Shown piece by piece: positions 25,361-35,966 of a stretch of 64,000 bases of DNA. Made by a program: the position numbers and the translations under genes. Every line of letters begins with the position of its first letter. Positions within the stretch are counted from its first letter, which is position 1. This DNA is from JBAZTO01 sp041661865 (GTDB lineage Bacteria; Planctomycetota; Phycisphaerae; SM23-33): positions 1 through 64,000 of the forward strand of contig JBAZTO010000019.1 in NCBI GenBank assembly GCA_041661865.1, written 5' to 3'. The notes under the pieces were generated by a model. The model was given only the letters and a program-made list of their open reading frames with translations, did not search any database and had not been told where the DNA came from.

Positions 25361-25589
25361 GGGTTGCATCTCCATGCCTGAAAAGCGCCCGATCCTTCCA
25401 AGCGCCCCTCTCTGTTTTTCGCTCATCTTCCGCTGGCCCGCGCCCTCTCCCGCCGACTACTCCATTGTAGCCGAAGACCCGCCGGAGGTGTGCCTTTCCA
25501 CAGAATAAGCTTCCGATACCCGGAGGACGACTTTTTTCGCGGGCAGCGCTGTCCGTGAAGATGATGTCGAACCGCATCCGTGCCGGCCG

Positions 25590-27458
25590 TCAAAGCCAGT
25601 GGCGCACCAGGCCGGCGCTGGATTCCAGGATCAACTGGAGCCAGGACCGCGATTCGTGTTCCCACAGGGTGACCTGGTGGCAACAGGCCAGGTCCATGAA
25701 CGTTTGTTTCCGCAGGGTGATGGCGAAGTCGGGGTCGGCCACGACGGCCACGTCCTCGAGTTGGTGAAACAGGCTGCGGTGGTCGAAATTGTAGCTGCCG
25801 ACGATGGCCCAGCAGTCGTCGATGACGGCCGTCTTGGCGTGCAGCATTCCGTGGGGCCACTCAAAGATGTGGATCCCGCGCTCGAGCAGGCCGCTGTAGA
25901 GGCCGCGGCTGGCGTAGGCGGCCAGGGTTATGTCGCTGTAGCGGGCGACGGCCACCGCAACGTAGACCCCTCGCCGGGCGGCGCGGGCCAGTTCGGCGCG
26001 GATCGCGCGGCTGGGAATGAAGTAGGCGTTCTCGATGAGGATATACCGCCGCGCGGCGCGGATGGCGTGCAGGTAGGCCTGCTGGATGCGGTGGCGGAAT
26101 CGCTGTTCGTCGTTGCCGATGACCTGAACGGGCAGGCCCTCCCCGACCAGGCCCGCTTGCGGAACCGGAGGGCCTTCGCGCCGCAGGGCGACGATCTTGT
26201 CCAGGCGGCTGCGGAGTCGTCGTTTGAGATTTCCGCGCTGTACGATGGAATGTGGAGTGGCCTTCCGCCAGCCCCTATTGAAAAGGTGCAGGCCGGCTGC
26301 GGCGACCTCGGGGCCCTCCAGCCGCACATGTGTGTCGCGCCACCCCTTGCCGCCTTCTTCCACGGGGGCATTGTCGTCGGAAATATTCAGGCCGCCAGTG
26401 AAGAAGATGTGGCGATCGACCAGGAGGATCTTGCGGTGGTCGCGCCGCTGCATGCCGCGAAACGGATGAGGAAACAGCGGCGGGCGGTAAACCGACACGT
26501 CGACCCCCGCGTCGGCCAGTTCCTGGACGAACCGGTTGCTCAGGCCCAGCGAGCCGATGTAGTCGTAAAGCAGCCGCACGCGGATGCCTCGCCGGGCGGC
26601 GCGCAGCAGGGCCTGCTGAAACCGCGTGCCGATATGGTCGGCGTAGAGGATGTAGGTTTCCAGATCCACGCTCTGGGTGGCCGAGTCGATGGCCGCGAGC
26701 ATCTCTCCGAAGCCCTGGCCGCCGTCGACCAGGAGCCTGGCCGATGAGGCGCGCTGAATGTGCGCGGGCCAGCGGATGTAGCGGCTGACAATCTCGGCGC
26801 GGCTGAGCGGGACGGCCGGGGCCTGCCCCAGTTCAGGCCCGGCCTTGCGGGGCCGGACCCGTGCCCGGCGCGAGCGACCACCGTGGAGCCGGGCCCGCCA
26901 GGTCCACACGGCGATGACGGTGACGGGATAGGCGACCACCGCGGCGACGGCGCCGGTGAGAATGACCCCCAGCAGCAGCGGCCCGGCCGCGTCACCCAGG
27001 CCACACAGAACGGGCAGCAGGCCCTTGATCGACTCGCGCAGTTCCAACCACTGCCACTCGGCCACCACCGCACGCAACGCAGTCATCGCCTCCTTCGCCC
27101 CGGCTGCCTTGAGCGGCCAGAGCAAGGCACCGACCTCGTATTGCAGATAGGCCAGCGGGATCATCGTCACGGCGTTACTGATGAACTGGGGGATGAGGGA
27201 GACGGCTTTGTTGCCCCGTGCCAGCCAGGCGGCCAGCAGGGACAAGGGGATCTGGAGGCCCGGAAGCGGAAAGGCCGCCGCGAAGGCCCCCGCCGCCGCC
27301 CCGCGTGCAATTCGGGCGGCGGAATCGTGATACCCCATGACGTCGCGGAAACGCCGCATCGCGCGGCCGCGAAGGCGCCTGGCCTGTGACAGAATTCCGC
27401 TGGGGCGCGACATCCTCTTTCCGATTCTCCCGCCTGTCTCCTGAGCGGATCGTTCCAT
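25590..27458 (-). CDS. DUF2062 - phospholipase D/cardiolipin synthase fusion
   Basis: A 622-residue fusion. The N-terminal third is a DUF2062-type membrane domain (ARGAAAGAFAAAFPLPGLQI, LIPQFISNAVTMIPLAYLQY, then further helices to about residue 185). The rest is a PLD-superfamily enzyme with two HKD motifs: HRKILLVD followed by FFTGGLNISDDN (about residue 340) and HAKTAVIDD followed by VGSYNFDHRS (about residue 540). Cardiolipin synthases join two phosphatidylglycerols by this chemistry. The annotated ATG 27458 overlaps a GATAAT box, so translation may really begin at ATG 27413 (MSRPSG) behind GGAAAGAGG. The fusion ties the enzyme to a membrane domain of unknown function. Confidence 0.86.
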   Translation of the reverse strand: MERSAQETGGRIGKRMSRPSGILSQARRLRGRAMRRFRDVMGYHDSAARIARGAAAGAFAAAFPLPGLQIPLSLLAAWLARGNKAVSLIPQFISNAVTMIPLAYLQYEVGALLWPLKAAGAKEAMTALRAVVAEWQWLELRESIKGLLPVLCGLGDAAGPLLLGVILTGAVAAVVAYPVTVIAVWTWRARLHGGRSRRARVRPRKAGPELGQAPAVPLSRAEIVSRYIRWPAHIQRASSARLLVDGGQGFGEMLAAIDSATQSVDLETYILYADHIGTRFQQALLRAARRGIRVRLLYDYIGSLGLSNRFVQELADAGVDVSVYRPPLFPHPFRGMQRRDHRKILLVDRHIFFTGGLNISDDNAPVEEGGKGWRDTHVRLEGPEVAAAGLHLFNRGWRKATPHSIVQRGNLKRRLRSRLDKIVALRREGPPVPQAGLVGEGLPVQVIGNDEQRFRHRIQQAYLHAIRAARRYILIENAYFIPSRAIRAELARAARRGVYVAVAVARYSDITLAAYASRGLYSGLLERGIHIFEWPHGMLHAKTAVIDDCWAIVGSYNFDHRSLFHQLEDVAVVADPDFAITLRKQTFMDLACCHQVTLWEHESRSWLQLILESSAGLVRHWL

Positions 27459-27743
27459 TATCAGGCCTTAGCCAAGTATAGCAAAGCGATGTTGCCCGAC
27501 TTTTGTGCCATGATGAAGCCCCGTCCGAGGCGGAAAAGCATGCCTTGGGGCGGTGGCTACCTACAATAGCCCGTCGGCTGGCCCTGATTTGGGCCAGTTG
27601 TATTATCGGCCGATGGCGGCGTTCGCCGATACTTGGGGTTATCACGACTGAAGCAGCCGGTCGTCGGTAGCCCGCGGCCCGGAGGCCGCCTCCGGGACGC
27701 CGGCTGCGCGCTGCCGGCTATTATGGATGACGAGGAGTCTTGT

Positions 27744-29444
<1,701 letters not shown>

Positions 29445-29447
29445 GCG

Positions 29448-29570
29448 GTAGGGCGTGCAACTCGTTGCACGCGGAATGAAGTCAAGCACGGCTGCAAACA
29501 CCGCAGCCGTGGCACCTATCCCAAAGTTGGGCGCCGTGGCCTGCCTGCCGCAGGCAGGTTGTGGCGTTTG
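29448..29570. repeat. Cluster of three small palindromes after the GH57 gene
   Basis: The gap between the convergent GH57 and hypB genes holds GCGTGCAACTCGTTGCACGC (29453-29472, also near 9255), the GCACGGCTGC...GCAGCCGTGG palindrome at 29484-29515 (also inside ribD), and CCTGCCTGCCGCAGGCAGG near 29541. They are unrelated to each other in sequence but all are perfect or near-perfect palindromes and may help end transcription. Confidence 0.8.
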
Positions 29571-29585
29571 CGATCACGATTGAAC

Positions 29586-30236
29586 CTAGCGTTTGCCCGC
29601 CTCGCGGAGCCACTCCACGACCTTGTCGATGCCCGCGCCGTTGCGGGCGGAGACTTCAAAGATCGGGGCAGCGGCATTGACGGCGCGGACGCCGGCGACG
29701 AAGTTGTCCATCGTGAATTCCACGTGGCCCAGCAGGTCGATCTTGTTGAGGACCACCGCGTCGGCCAGGCGGAAGATGGCGGGGTATTTCACCGGCTTGT
29801 CGTCGCCCTCGGGCACGGAGGCCACCACCAGGCGCAGGCTCTCGCCGAGGCGGAAATCGGCCGGGCAAATCAGGTTGCCGATGTTCTCGATGAACAGGAA
29901 GCCCGGCCCCCGCAGCGTCAGCTTGTCCAGGGCCGAGGCGACCATGCTCGCGTCCAGATGGCAGCCGCCGCCGGTGTTGATCTGCGTGGCGGCAAAACCC
30001 AGGGCGATGATGCGGTCGGTGTCGATGGAGGAGGCGACGTCGCCCTCGACGACGGCGTTGTTCAGTTCGCCCGGCAGGGCCTGGAGCAGGCGGACGATGA
30101 ACGTGGTCTTGCCGGCCCCCGGCGAGGCCAGGATGTTGACGCCCGAGATGCCCAGGCCGGCCAGCCGCTGGGCGTTGGTGAGGGCCTGCTGATCGTTATC
30201 GCTCAGGACATTCTTGCGGACGTTGATTTTCATCAT
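29586..30236 (-). CDS. hypB: Hydrogenase/urease nickel incorporation GTPase HypB
   Basis: GTPase that helps load nickel into [NiFe] hydrogenase with HypA. The 216 residues have a Walker A motif in NILASPGAGKTTF (about 37-46), VVEGDVASSIDTDRI, the metal site segment NTGGGCHLDASMV (the conserved Cys-His), LFIENIGNLICPADF (Cys) and VVLNKIDLL (NKxD). The histidine-rich N-terminal nickel store found in some HypB proteins is absent. Its ATG overlaps the hypA stop by four bases (ATGA), so the two are translationally coupled. No hydrogenase or other hyp gene is in the window. Confidence 0.94.
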   Translation of the reverse strand: MMKINVRKNVLSDNDQQALTNAQRLAGLGISGVNILASPGAGKTTFIVRLLQALPGELNNAVVEGDVASSIDTDRIIALGFAATQINTGGGCHLDASMVASALDKLTLRGPGFLFIENIGNLICPADFRLGESLRLVVASVPEGDDKPVKYPAIFRLADAVVLNKIDLLGHVEFTMDNFVAGVRAVNAAAPIFEVSARNGAGIDKVVEWLREAGKR

Positions 30237-30577
30237 TCCACCTCGACACTTTCCACGTACAACTCGTCGCCGCCCTCCAGCGAGACATTCGATCCGCACA
30301 CGGCGCAGCGCGGGTCGAGAGGGCCGGCCCCGTCGTAGTCTCGCCGCTGGCGGCAGTCCTTGCACACCAGGCGGGCCGCGGCACGCGTGATGACCATCGT
30401 GGCCCCTTCGGCGGGCGTGCCCTTGCTGAGGTGTCCAAACCACAGCAGCAAAGGCTCGTTCTCCACGCCCGACAGCGCGCCGGCCACCACGGTCACTCGG
30501 GTGATCTTCGGCCTGTCCTTGGGCGTGGCTTCCATGGCCACGCGAAGGATCGATTCCGCAATGGCGCCTTCGTGCAT
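30233..30577 (-). CDS. hypA: Hydrogenase nickel incorporation protein HypA
   Basis: Nickel chaperone of 114 residues. It starts MHEGAIAESI; His2 with Glu3 forms the nickel site. The zinc ribbon has Cys72 and Cys75 (CKDC) and Cys91 and Cys94 (CAVC). A TAGAAT box lies six bases upstream of ATG 30577, so the hypAB transcript is probably leaderless. The gene is coupled to hypB by a four-base overlap. Partner hydrogenase structural genes must lie elsewhere if the pair works in its usual role. Confidence 0.93.
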   Translation of the reverse strand: MHEGAIAESILRVAMEATPKDRPKITRVTVVAGALSGVENEPLLLWFGHLSKGTPAEGATMVITRAAARLVCKDCRQRRDYDGAGPLDPRCAVCGSNVSLEGGDELYVESVEVE

Positions 30578-30583
30578 GGTTCT

Positions 30584-30589
30584 ATTCTA
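30584..30589 (-). promoter_or_regulatory. hypAB -10 box, leaderless arrangement
   Basis: TAGAAT on the minus strand, separated by six bases from the hypA ATG. No ribosome binding site fits between them. Confidence 0.5.
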
Positions 30590-30666
30590 ATCGATAGGGT
30601 AAGAAGTTACGAATGGGATTGGATACTGCCTCGCATCCACCCTATATTTTCAAAACGGATGGAATC

Positions 30667-32658
30667 CTATGCCCGGAAGGGCAGGATCACGAACGGTACG
30701 CCTTTGCGATAGAGGCGTTTCTGCACCGCGAAGACCAGGTTGTTGTGCAGCAACCGCGTGAAGAACGACTCGTTGTTGAAGATCAACTGGCCGGCGAAGA
30801 ACACCACGTCGGGATACTTCTGCACCACCTCGGCCGCGGCCTGGTCGATCTCGTCGGCGATGTCGGTGCCCACGCGGGTGATGCACTCGGCGTAGTAGCC
30901 TTCCTTCTGCATCAGGTCCACATAGCGGTTGTTCTCATCGTGGATGTGCTCGCGAAGATTGTTCAGTTCGGCGATGCCCTTGAAGTTGCCGGCATCGACC
31001 ATTCCCACGGCCAGGAAGACGAAGTTCTTGAAGCTGTCGCCGAAGTAGCGAATGACGTTCTGCGTGGAGTGGAGCCCCAGGCCGTTGAAGCCGTTGACCA
31101 AAATGGCGGCGGTCTTGGCCTTGGGGTCAAAAACCGGCGCGGCAGCCGTCGCGATGACCTTGGACTGCAGCGTCTGGGTCAGCACGGCCTGGGCAAGCTT
31201 GTTGAGGCTGGTCAGGCTCTTGCCCACCGCGTTGTAATGGCGGCGAATGGAGCTGACCATCGCCACCAGGCCCACCGTCACCACCAGCGTCACCCAGCCG
31301 CCCTCGAAGAACTTCAGCACCGTCACCCAGACCAGGATGAAGCCCGTCATCACCAACCCCGCGCCGTTGATGAACAGGCGGTGTCCCCAGCCCGGCTCCT
31401 TGTGTCGGACCTGCCACCAGTGGCGGACCATGCCTGTCTGCGAGAGGACGAACGTAATGAAGACGTTGATACTGTAAAGCACCACCAGCGTGGAGACTTC
31501 ACCTCCGGTGCCCAGCAGGGTCACGGCGGCGGCGGAGCTCATAATAAGTATGCCATTGCGGGTGACCAGGCGGTCGCTGAGCATCGACAGGCGCGTGGGC
31601 AGCCAGCGGTCGGTGGCCATGTTGGCCAGCACACGCGGCCCGCCCAGGAAGCCGGTCTGCGCGGCGATGAACAGGATGGTGGCCTCGGAGATCAGGGTGA
31701 TGATGACGAAGGGCTGGCCCCAGGCTGCGCTCCAGCCCTGGGTGGCCTTGGTCAACATGACGGCGTTGAGACTCTTGCCCGGAACCTCATGCACATTGAA
31801 AAGCATGTAGGTCAGCATCAACCCCACTGACGCGATGGCCAGGGAGATCCACATGTAGGTCATGGTCCGCTTGGCCGTCTGGACGCGCGGCTCGCGCAGG
31901 ATGGCCATGCTGTTGCTGACGGCCTCGATGCCGGTGTAGGTGCCCGCGCCCATGCTGTAGGAGTGCATCAGCAGGAAAAGCATCCCCCAGATGCCCAGCG
32001 CGCCGCGCGCCTGGCGTGTCTGCGTGGTCACGTTTCCCGCCAACTGGCCGAACTCTGTCACGTGGGTGGCCAGGGCGTAAACGATCACGAAGGCGTGGGC
32101 CAGCACGAAGATCAGGAAAATCGGCACCAGCGGGACGACCGACTCCCTGGCCCCGCGGATGTTCAGCAGGGTCATAACCACGATGACGCCGATGGCGAAC
32201 CACAGCTTGTACTTGACCCACGGCTCGGGCAGGAAGCTGAACAGCGCGTCGGCCCCGCTGGCGATGGAGATGGCGATGGTCAGCACATAATCCACCAGCA
32301 GCGCGCAGCCGGAGACGGCCCCCGCGCGCGGCGAGAGCAACTTGCTGGCCACCAGGTATCCGCCGCCGCCGGAGGGGAACAATTCGATGATCTGCGAGTA
32401 GCTGGCGCTGATGACGAAGATCGTCACCGCGGTGGCCAGGGCCACGAAGATGCCCAGATAGGGATATTCCTTGAGCGCGATGAACGCCTCGGGCGGGCCA
32501 TAGCACGACGAGGAGAGTCCGTCGCTGCCCAGGCCCACCCAGGCCAGGAATGCGGCCAGGGAAAGCTTGTGGAAGATCGTCCGGTCGTGGACGCTGCGGG
32601 CGCCGCCGACGATCAGCCGCGTGAGGCGCTCGTTGAATGGCGTCTTAACTTCTGACAT
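30667..32658 (-). CDS. APC family permease with C-terminal cytosolic domain
   Basis: Amino acid-polyamine-organocation superfamily transporter of 663 residues. Helix 1 carries the unwound substrate motif WVGLGSDGLSSSCYGPPEA. Further segments are SASYSQIIELFPSGGGGYLV, LSPRAGAVSGCALLVDYVLT and TGIEAVSNSMAI (helix 6 motif). About twelve membrane helices end near residue 480. The last 170 residues are soluble (AILVNGFNGLGLHSTQNVI then VFLAVGMVDAG) and resemble the regulatory tail of KUP/APC potassium or amino-acid carriers. A TATAAT lies eight bases upstream of ATG 32658, giving an expected leaderless mRNA. Substrate unknown. Confidence 0.88.
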   Translation of the reverse strand: MSEVKTPFNERLTRLIVGGARSVHDRTIFHKLSLAAFLAWVGLGSDGLSSSCYGPPEAFIALKEYPYLGIFVALATAVTIFVISASYSQIIELFPSGGGGYLVASKLLSPRAGAVSGCALLVDYVLTIAISIASGADALFSFLPEPWVKYKLWFAIGVIVVMTLLNIRGARESVVPLVPIFLIFVLAHAFVIVYALATHVTEFGQLAGNVTTQTRQARGALGIWGMLFLLMHSYSMGAGTYTGIEAVSNSMAILREPRVQTAKRTMTYMWISLAIASVGLMLTYMLFNVHEVPGKSLNAVMLTKATQGWSAAWGQPFVIITLISEATILFIAAQTGFLGGPRVLANMATDRWLPTRLSMLSDRLVTRNGILIMSSAAAVTLLGTGGEVSTLVVLYSINVFITFVLSQTGMVRHWWQVRHKEPGWGHRLFINGAGLVMTGFILVWVTVLKFFEGGWVTLVVTVGLVAMVSSIRRHYNAVGKSLTSLNKLAQAVLTQTLQSKVIATAAAPVFDPKAKTAAILVNGFNGLGLHSTQNVIRYFGDSFKNFVFLAVGMVDAGNFKGIAELNNLREHIHDENNRYVDLMQKEGYYAECITRVGTDIADEIDQAAAEVVQKYPDVVFFAGQLIFNNESFFTRLLHNNLVFAVQKRLYRKGVPFVILPFRA

Positions 32659-32666
32659 AGTCCGCC

Positions 32667-32672
32667 ATTATA
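32667..32672 (-). promoter_or_regulatory. -10 box of the APC permease gene
   Basis: TATAAT on the minus strand, eight bases before ATG 32658; another case of a start codon at the expected transcription start. Confidence 0.5.
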
Positions 32673-32792
32673 TGGCCCCGGGCGGGATAATCGCCAGTGG
32701 GTGGGGGGCACGGCCCGTCGGCCTGCGGTCGCCGGGCTGAAAGCCCAGGGCATGATTCACTACCGTCGCGGCTGGGGTATCTCAGGGTCACG

Positions 32793-33305
32793 CTACTGTC
32801 CTGCCACAACCACATATTCGGCAAAGATCCGCTGGTTGAAGGGGCTTGAGAAGGTGGCCACCAGGACAAACTTCTGGCCCGGCTTGGCCGGCTGTGTCCA
32901 CTGGAGCTTGAACTCGTAGGCGCGGGTGATGTTGTTCCAGTGGGACAGGTTGGCCTTGGCCTCAAGCATCGGCACATCCCAGGCGGCGATCTTGACGTCC
33001 TTGGGGTCGGTGCTGACGTTGCGGAAGGTGTAAAGCTCGAAGCGGAAGTCCCCGTAAGCCCTGGTCGTGTCGCCGTAGGCATCCAGCGCCTCGATCCGCA
33101 CGTCCAGGCCGCGCACTCCGTTGGCGTCCTCCAAGTCCCGCAAGGCCGTGAAGGGATGAATCCGCAGCGACTGGGGCAGCATCAGGTTGATCGGCGAGGG
33201 CACCGGCGTCAGTGAGGGCGTGTTACTCCCGGCGCAACCGCACAGGGGCAGGCAGATTCCCGCCAGGCACAACAGGCCGATATGTCGCAGGCTCCAGCTC
33301 TTCAC
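32793..33305 (-). CDS. Putative lipoprotein of unknown function
   Basis: Secreted lipoprotein candidate of 170 residues: a basic N-terminus (KSWSLRHIG), a hydrophobic core (LLCLAGICLPL) and a lipobox ending in CGC-AG, with modification probably at the last Cys. The mature part begins Ser/Pro-rich and then forms a beta-rich domain of about 130 residues (RIHPFTALRDLEDANGVRG, FRFELYTFRNVS). I do not recognise the family, though similar proteins are common in Phycisphaerae. GTG 33305 is chosen because AGGAAG lies five to six bases upstream and the signal peptide then starts correctly. Confidence 0.72.
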   Translation of the reverse strand: MKSWSLRHIGLLCLAGICLPLCGCAGSNTPSLTPVPSPINLMLPQSLRIHPFTALRDLEDANGVRGLDVRIEALDAYGDTTRAYGDFRFELYTFRNVSTDPKDVKIAAWDVPMLEAKANLSHWNNITRAYEFKLQWTQPAKPGQKFVLVATFSSPFNQRIFAEYVVVAGQ

Positions 33306-33404
33306 GCAGACTTCCTTTGAGATCAACTCGCCGACGCAGGACAATATCAACCGCTCTGGGGGCCGTCAAATACAAACCGTCCCGGCGGGGCGGGCGACCA
33401 CTCG

Positions 33405-34538
33405 TCAGGGCGCGGGCGTCAGCGTGAATACGGTGACCTCCGCCGGCGCGCCCAGGCGGATGGGTGGGCCCCATGTGCCGGCCCCGATGTTGACGTACAG
33501 GCTCGATCCGTCGCTCAGGTCATAGAGGCCGCGGTAGTAGGGGTAGATTCTCCGCGAAATGACCTGGAACGGGAACACCTGCCCGCCGTGCGTGTGGCCC
33601 GAAAGCTGGATCACGAAACGCCCCAAGGATCGTGCGTCGAGGCGCGGCTGGTGCTTGAGTAGCAGCGTCGGCGTGGGCGCAGCGCCGGGGGCCAGTGCAG
33701 CCGCCTCGTCGGGGAAGCAATCCTGGCCGGTGCGTTTGCCGGCGGGGTCATCCACGCCGGCTAGACGAACGCGACCATCGAGGACGACGGATTGCTGGCG
33801 AAGCACCTGGAACCCAGCCGCCTCGTGAAAGGCCAGGCTCGCGGGCAGGCCGGTGTAGAACTCGTGGTTGCCCAGGATGGCGAATTTGCCCATCGGCGGA
33901 GTGATGGCGGCGAAGGCGTCGGCCTCCCATTGCAGGTTGGCCGGCGAGGTGTCCACCATGTCGCCGGTGCTGATCAGCACATCGGGGGATTCCCGCTGAA
34001 CCAGGCCGATAATGCGGTCGAAGCGGCGGGCGTTCATGTATTCGCCCAGGTGGAGGTCGGAAATCTGCATCAGGCGGATGGGCCGCCCGGCGGGCAGGCC
34101 CGGGACCGCGATCGTCAGCCGCCGGACCTGGATGTCCTGGGCGCCCAGGAGTCCGCAGGTGAGCAAGGTCGCGATGATCGCCGCGATGGCCGGCAGGTAG
34201 ACCTTCCCCGGCACGAGAAGGAGCCTGGCCGCAGGGAAGGGCCCAGCCGCTCCGCGCAGGGCAAGGTTCCAGACATCGACGGCGGCCATGAGCACCAGGA
34301 ACCAGAAGGCCACCGCCATCCACGAATAGCAGACGAAGCCGGCGACCTTGGCCAGCGAGAGCCAGTGGCCCTTTTCGAGGTAGTGGGCGATGAAGGGCCC
34401 GGCCACCATCACCAGCAGGAAGGCGGCAATGGCGATCCGCCAGTAACCCAACTGCGGGTAGACGCAGAACACCTTCCAAAACAGGTAGGAGTTCATCGCG
34501 CCGTAGAGAGTCAGAAAAATCAGGAGGAACCAATGCAT
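33405..34538 (-). CDS. Membrane-anchored metallophosphoesterase (YkuE/YaeI-like)
   Basis: Calcineurin-like phosphoesterase of 377 residues. Four or so hydrophobic helices occupy residues 1-140, then the catalytic domain carries the five metal motifs: LMQISDLHLGEY, LISTGDMVDTS, AILGNHEFYTG, LLLKHQPRL and IQLSGHTHGGQVFPF. YkuE/LpxH-like enzymes with this layout act on lipid or nucleotide diphosphates; the substrate here is unknown. A CATAAT box lies six bases upstream of ATG 34538, so it is another leaderless candidate. The BNR-like gene precedes it on the same strand after 45 bases. Confidence 0.88.
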   Translation of the reverse strand: MHWFLLIFLTLYGAMNSYLFWKVFCVYPQLGYWRIAIAAFLLVMVAGPFIAHYLEKGHWLSLAKVAGFVCYSWMAVAFWFLVLMAAVDVWNLALRGAAGPFPAARLLLVPGKVYLPAIAAIIATLLTCGLLGAQDIQVRRLTIAVPGLPAGRPIRLMQISDLHLGEYMNARRFDRIIGLVQRESPDVLISTGDMVDTSPANLQWEADAFAAITPPMGKFAILGNHEFYTGLPASLAFHEAAGFQVLRQQSVVLDGRVRLAGVDDPAGKRTGQDCFPDEAAALAPGAAPTPTLLLKHQPRLDARSLGRFVIQLSGHTHGGQVFPFQVISRRIYPYYRGLYDLSDGSSLYVNIGAGTWGPPIRLGAPAEVTVFTLTPAP

Positions 34539-34583
34539 ACCACCATTATGGCGGCGTGGCGGACCAATCTCAAGTGCAGCGGC

Positions 34584-35849
34584 CTATCTCAGCCTCAGCC
34601 GGAAGTACACCCACTGCTTGCCGCCGCCGGAAGGGAAGACCCCGTCGATGATGTCAGCCAGGGGCGTGCCGCATCGCGGCAGCGACAGGCCGTAGCCGGC
34701 GTACTCGACCTTGTATCCCTTCAGGTCCAACTGGATGGGCTTGTCCAGTTCCGTGCCGTCGTCGTTCAAGGCTGGGTAGATCAGGCCTGACTCGGCCAGG
34801 ATGTAAAACCGGCCGGTTGAATCCTGGAAGATTCGGCACAAGCCCGGATTCCCCGGCAGGAGCACGTCTTTGAGTACCGCTCCGTCGCGGCTCAGGACCG
34901 CATGGCGGATCTGCCATTTCCCGCCGGTTTCCCTGGTCGCGAAGGAGTGCAAAACGTGCATTCGTCCTGTCGTGTCCATGTAGGCGTCCAGGGCGCGGCA
35001 GTCAGCCCTGAGGAAGTCCGGCGAGATGGGCGACTCAATGCTCCCTGCCTCGGCCAGGGGCTTGCGGAGGATGTCGGGCGAGCGCCAGAGCCGCCACTCG
35101 TTGAAGACGTAGGGGTACTTCTGATGCTCCGGCGGGGTGGGGATGCCGAAGGCTTCGTACTTCACGTCGCGGCTGGCGACGAGCGACAGTCCGCCGCCTG
35201 CCTGCGGGATCACATAGGCGTAGCAGTGGCGAAAGTCGGTCGGCAGCGAATGGAACCGCCACTTGTCCCTGCTCCCGGCCCTTTGATTGGCCGGTCCGGT
35301 GTAGGCCAGGTTGATCTTGGCCGGCGACTTGTTGCTGTTGCCTCCACAGGATTGGACGATGCAGATGTTGCCTTCGCTGTCGATACCGGCGGCGTTGTAA
35401 GGCCAGTGGCTATCCTCCCACGCGCCGGGTACGACCTCGTCGGGCACGCGATACTTGCCGTTGGCCCGCGTCGCGGTCCAGACCGTCGGCCGCTTGTCGG
35501 GCCAGGCGACGATGTGCAGAGTGCCTCCCGGACCGGCCAGCAGATTGACCGGCTCGCGCCCGCTGCGGTCGGACTTGATGAGCTTCCAGCCCTCGTCGGT
35601 CCGTTTGACCAGCCGCCATTCCCGATCGAAACCTCCTGCCGCGGTGTAAGCAGTGAAGACGCCCTCGTCGGTGCGGACGATGCGAGCCTGATGGCCGCCC
35701 CAGGCGTTGCCACTGTCGCCGGCCATGGCTTCGTCAGTTACCAACTCCAACGTTTCGATCACCGGCGTGGCCGGTTGGCTCTGGCCGACCAGCCCGCGGG
35801 TCAACGCCAGTAGGACCATCACGCCCGCAAGAGTTCCCTTGTTTCGCAT
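34584..35849 (-). CDS. Secreted beta-propeller (BNR/sialidase-like) protein
   Basis: Probable exported protein of 421 residues: signal peptide (MRNKGTLAGVMVLLALTRGL, cut after about residue 22) followed by repeated beta-blade segments. Recurrent Asp-containing turns such as VRTDEGVFTAYTA, VKRTDEGWKLIKSD, GPGGTLHIVAWP and DTTGRMHVLHSFA are typical of BNR/neuraminidase-like propellers, as in planctomycete proteins annotated as BNR repeat-containing. Catalytic residues of sialidase are not clear, so enzyme activity is not claimed. The gene lies 45 bases upstream of the metallophosphoesterase gene. Confidence 0.72.
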   Translation of the reverse strand: MRNKGTLAGVMVLLALTRGLVGQSQPATPVIETLELVTDEAMAGDSGNAWGGHQARIVRTDEGVFTAYTAAGGFDREWRLVKRTDEGWKLIKSDRSGREPVNLLAGPGGTLHIVAWPDKRPTVWTATRANGKYRVPDEVVPGAWEDSHWPYNAAGIDSEGNICIVQSCGGNSNKSPAKINLAYTGPANQRAGSRDKWRFHSLPTDFRHCYAYVIPQAGGGLSLVASRDVKYEAFGIPTPPEHQKYPYVFNEWRLWRSPDILRKPLAEAGSIESPISPDFLRADCRALDAYMDTTGRMHVLHSFATRETGGKWQIRHAVLSRDGAVLKDVLLPGNPGLCRIFQDSTGRFYILAESGLIYPALNDDGTELDKPIQLDLKGYKVEYAGYGLSLPRCGTPLADIIDGVFPSGGGKQWVYFRLRLR

Positions 35850-35966
35850 CGTCCGTTCTCCTTCAGGGCCGGATTATCCCGACCGGCTGCACAATAATCA
35901 AACGAAGTGGAAACAGTATCCTTGCCATAATCGTCGAGGGCACGCCCAGGTTCCTGATTGCCGGCG

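Noticed and set aside
27633..27743. Longer N-terminus for the GH57 enzyme
   Set aside because: The extra residues are unlike the family start, lie across a GC-rich palindrome, and ATG 27744 has a good ribosome site.
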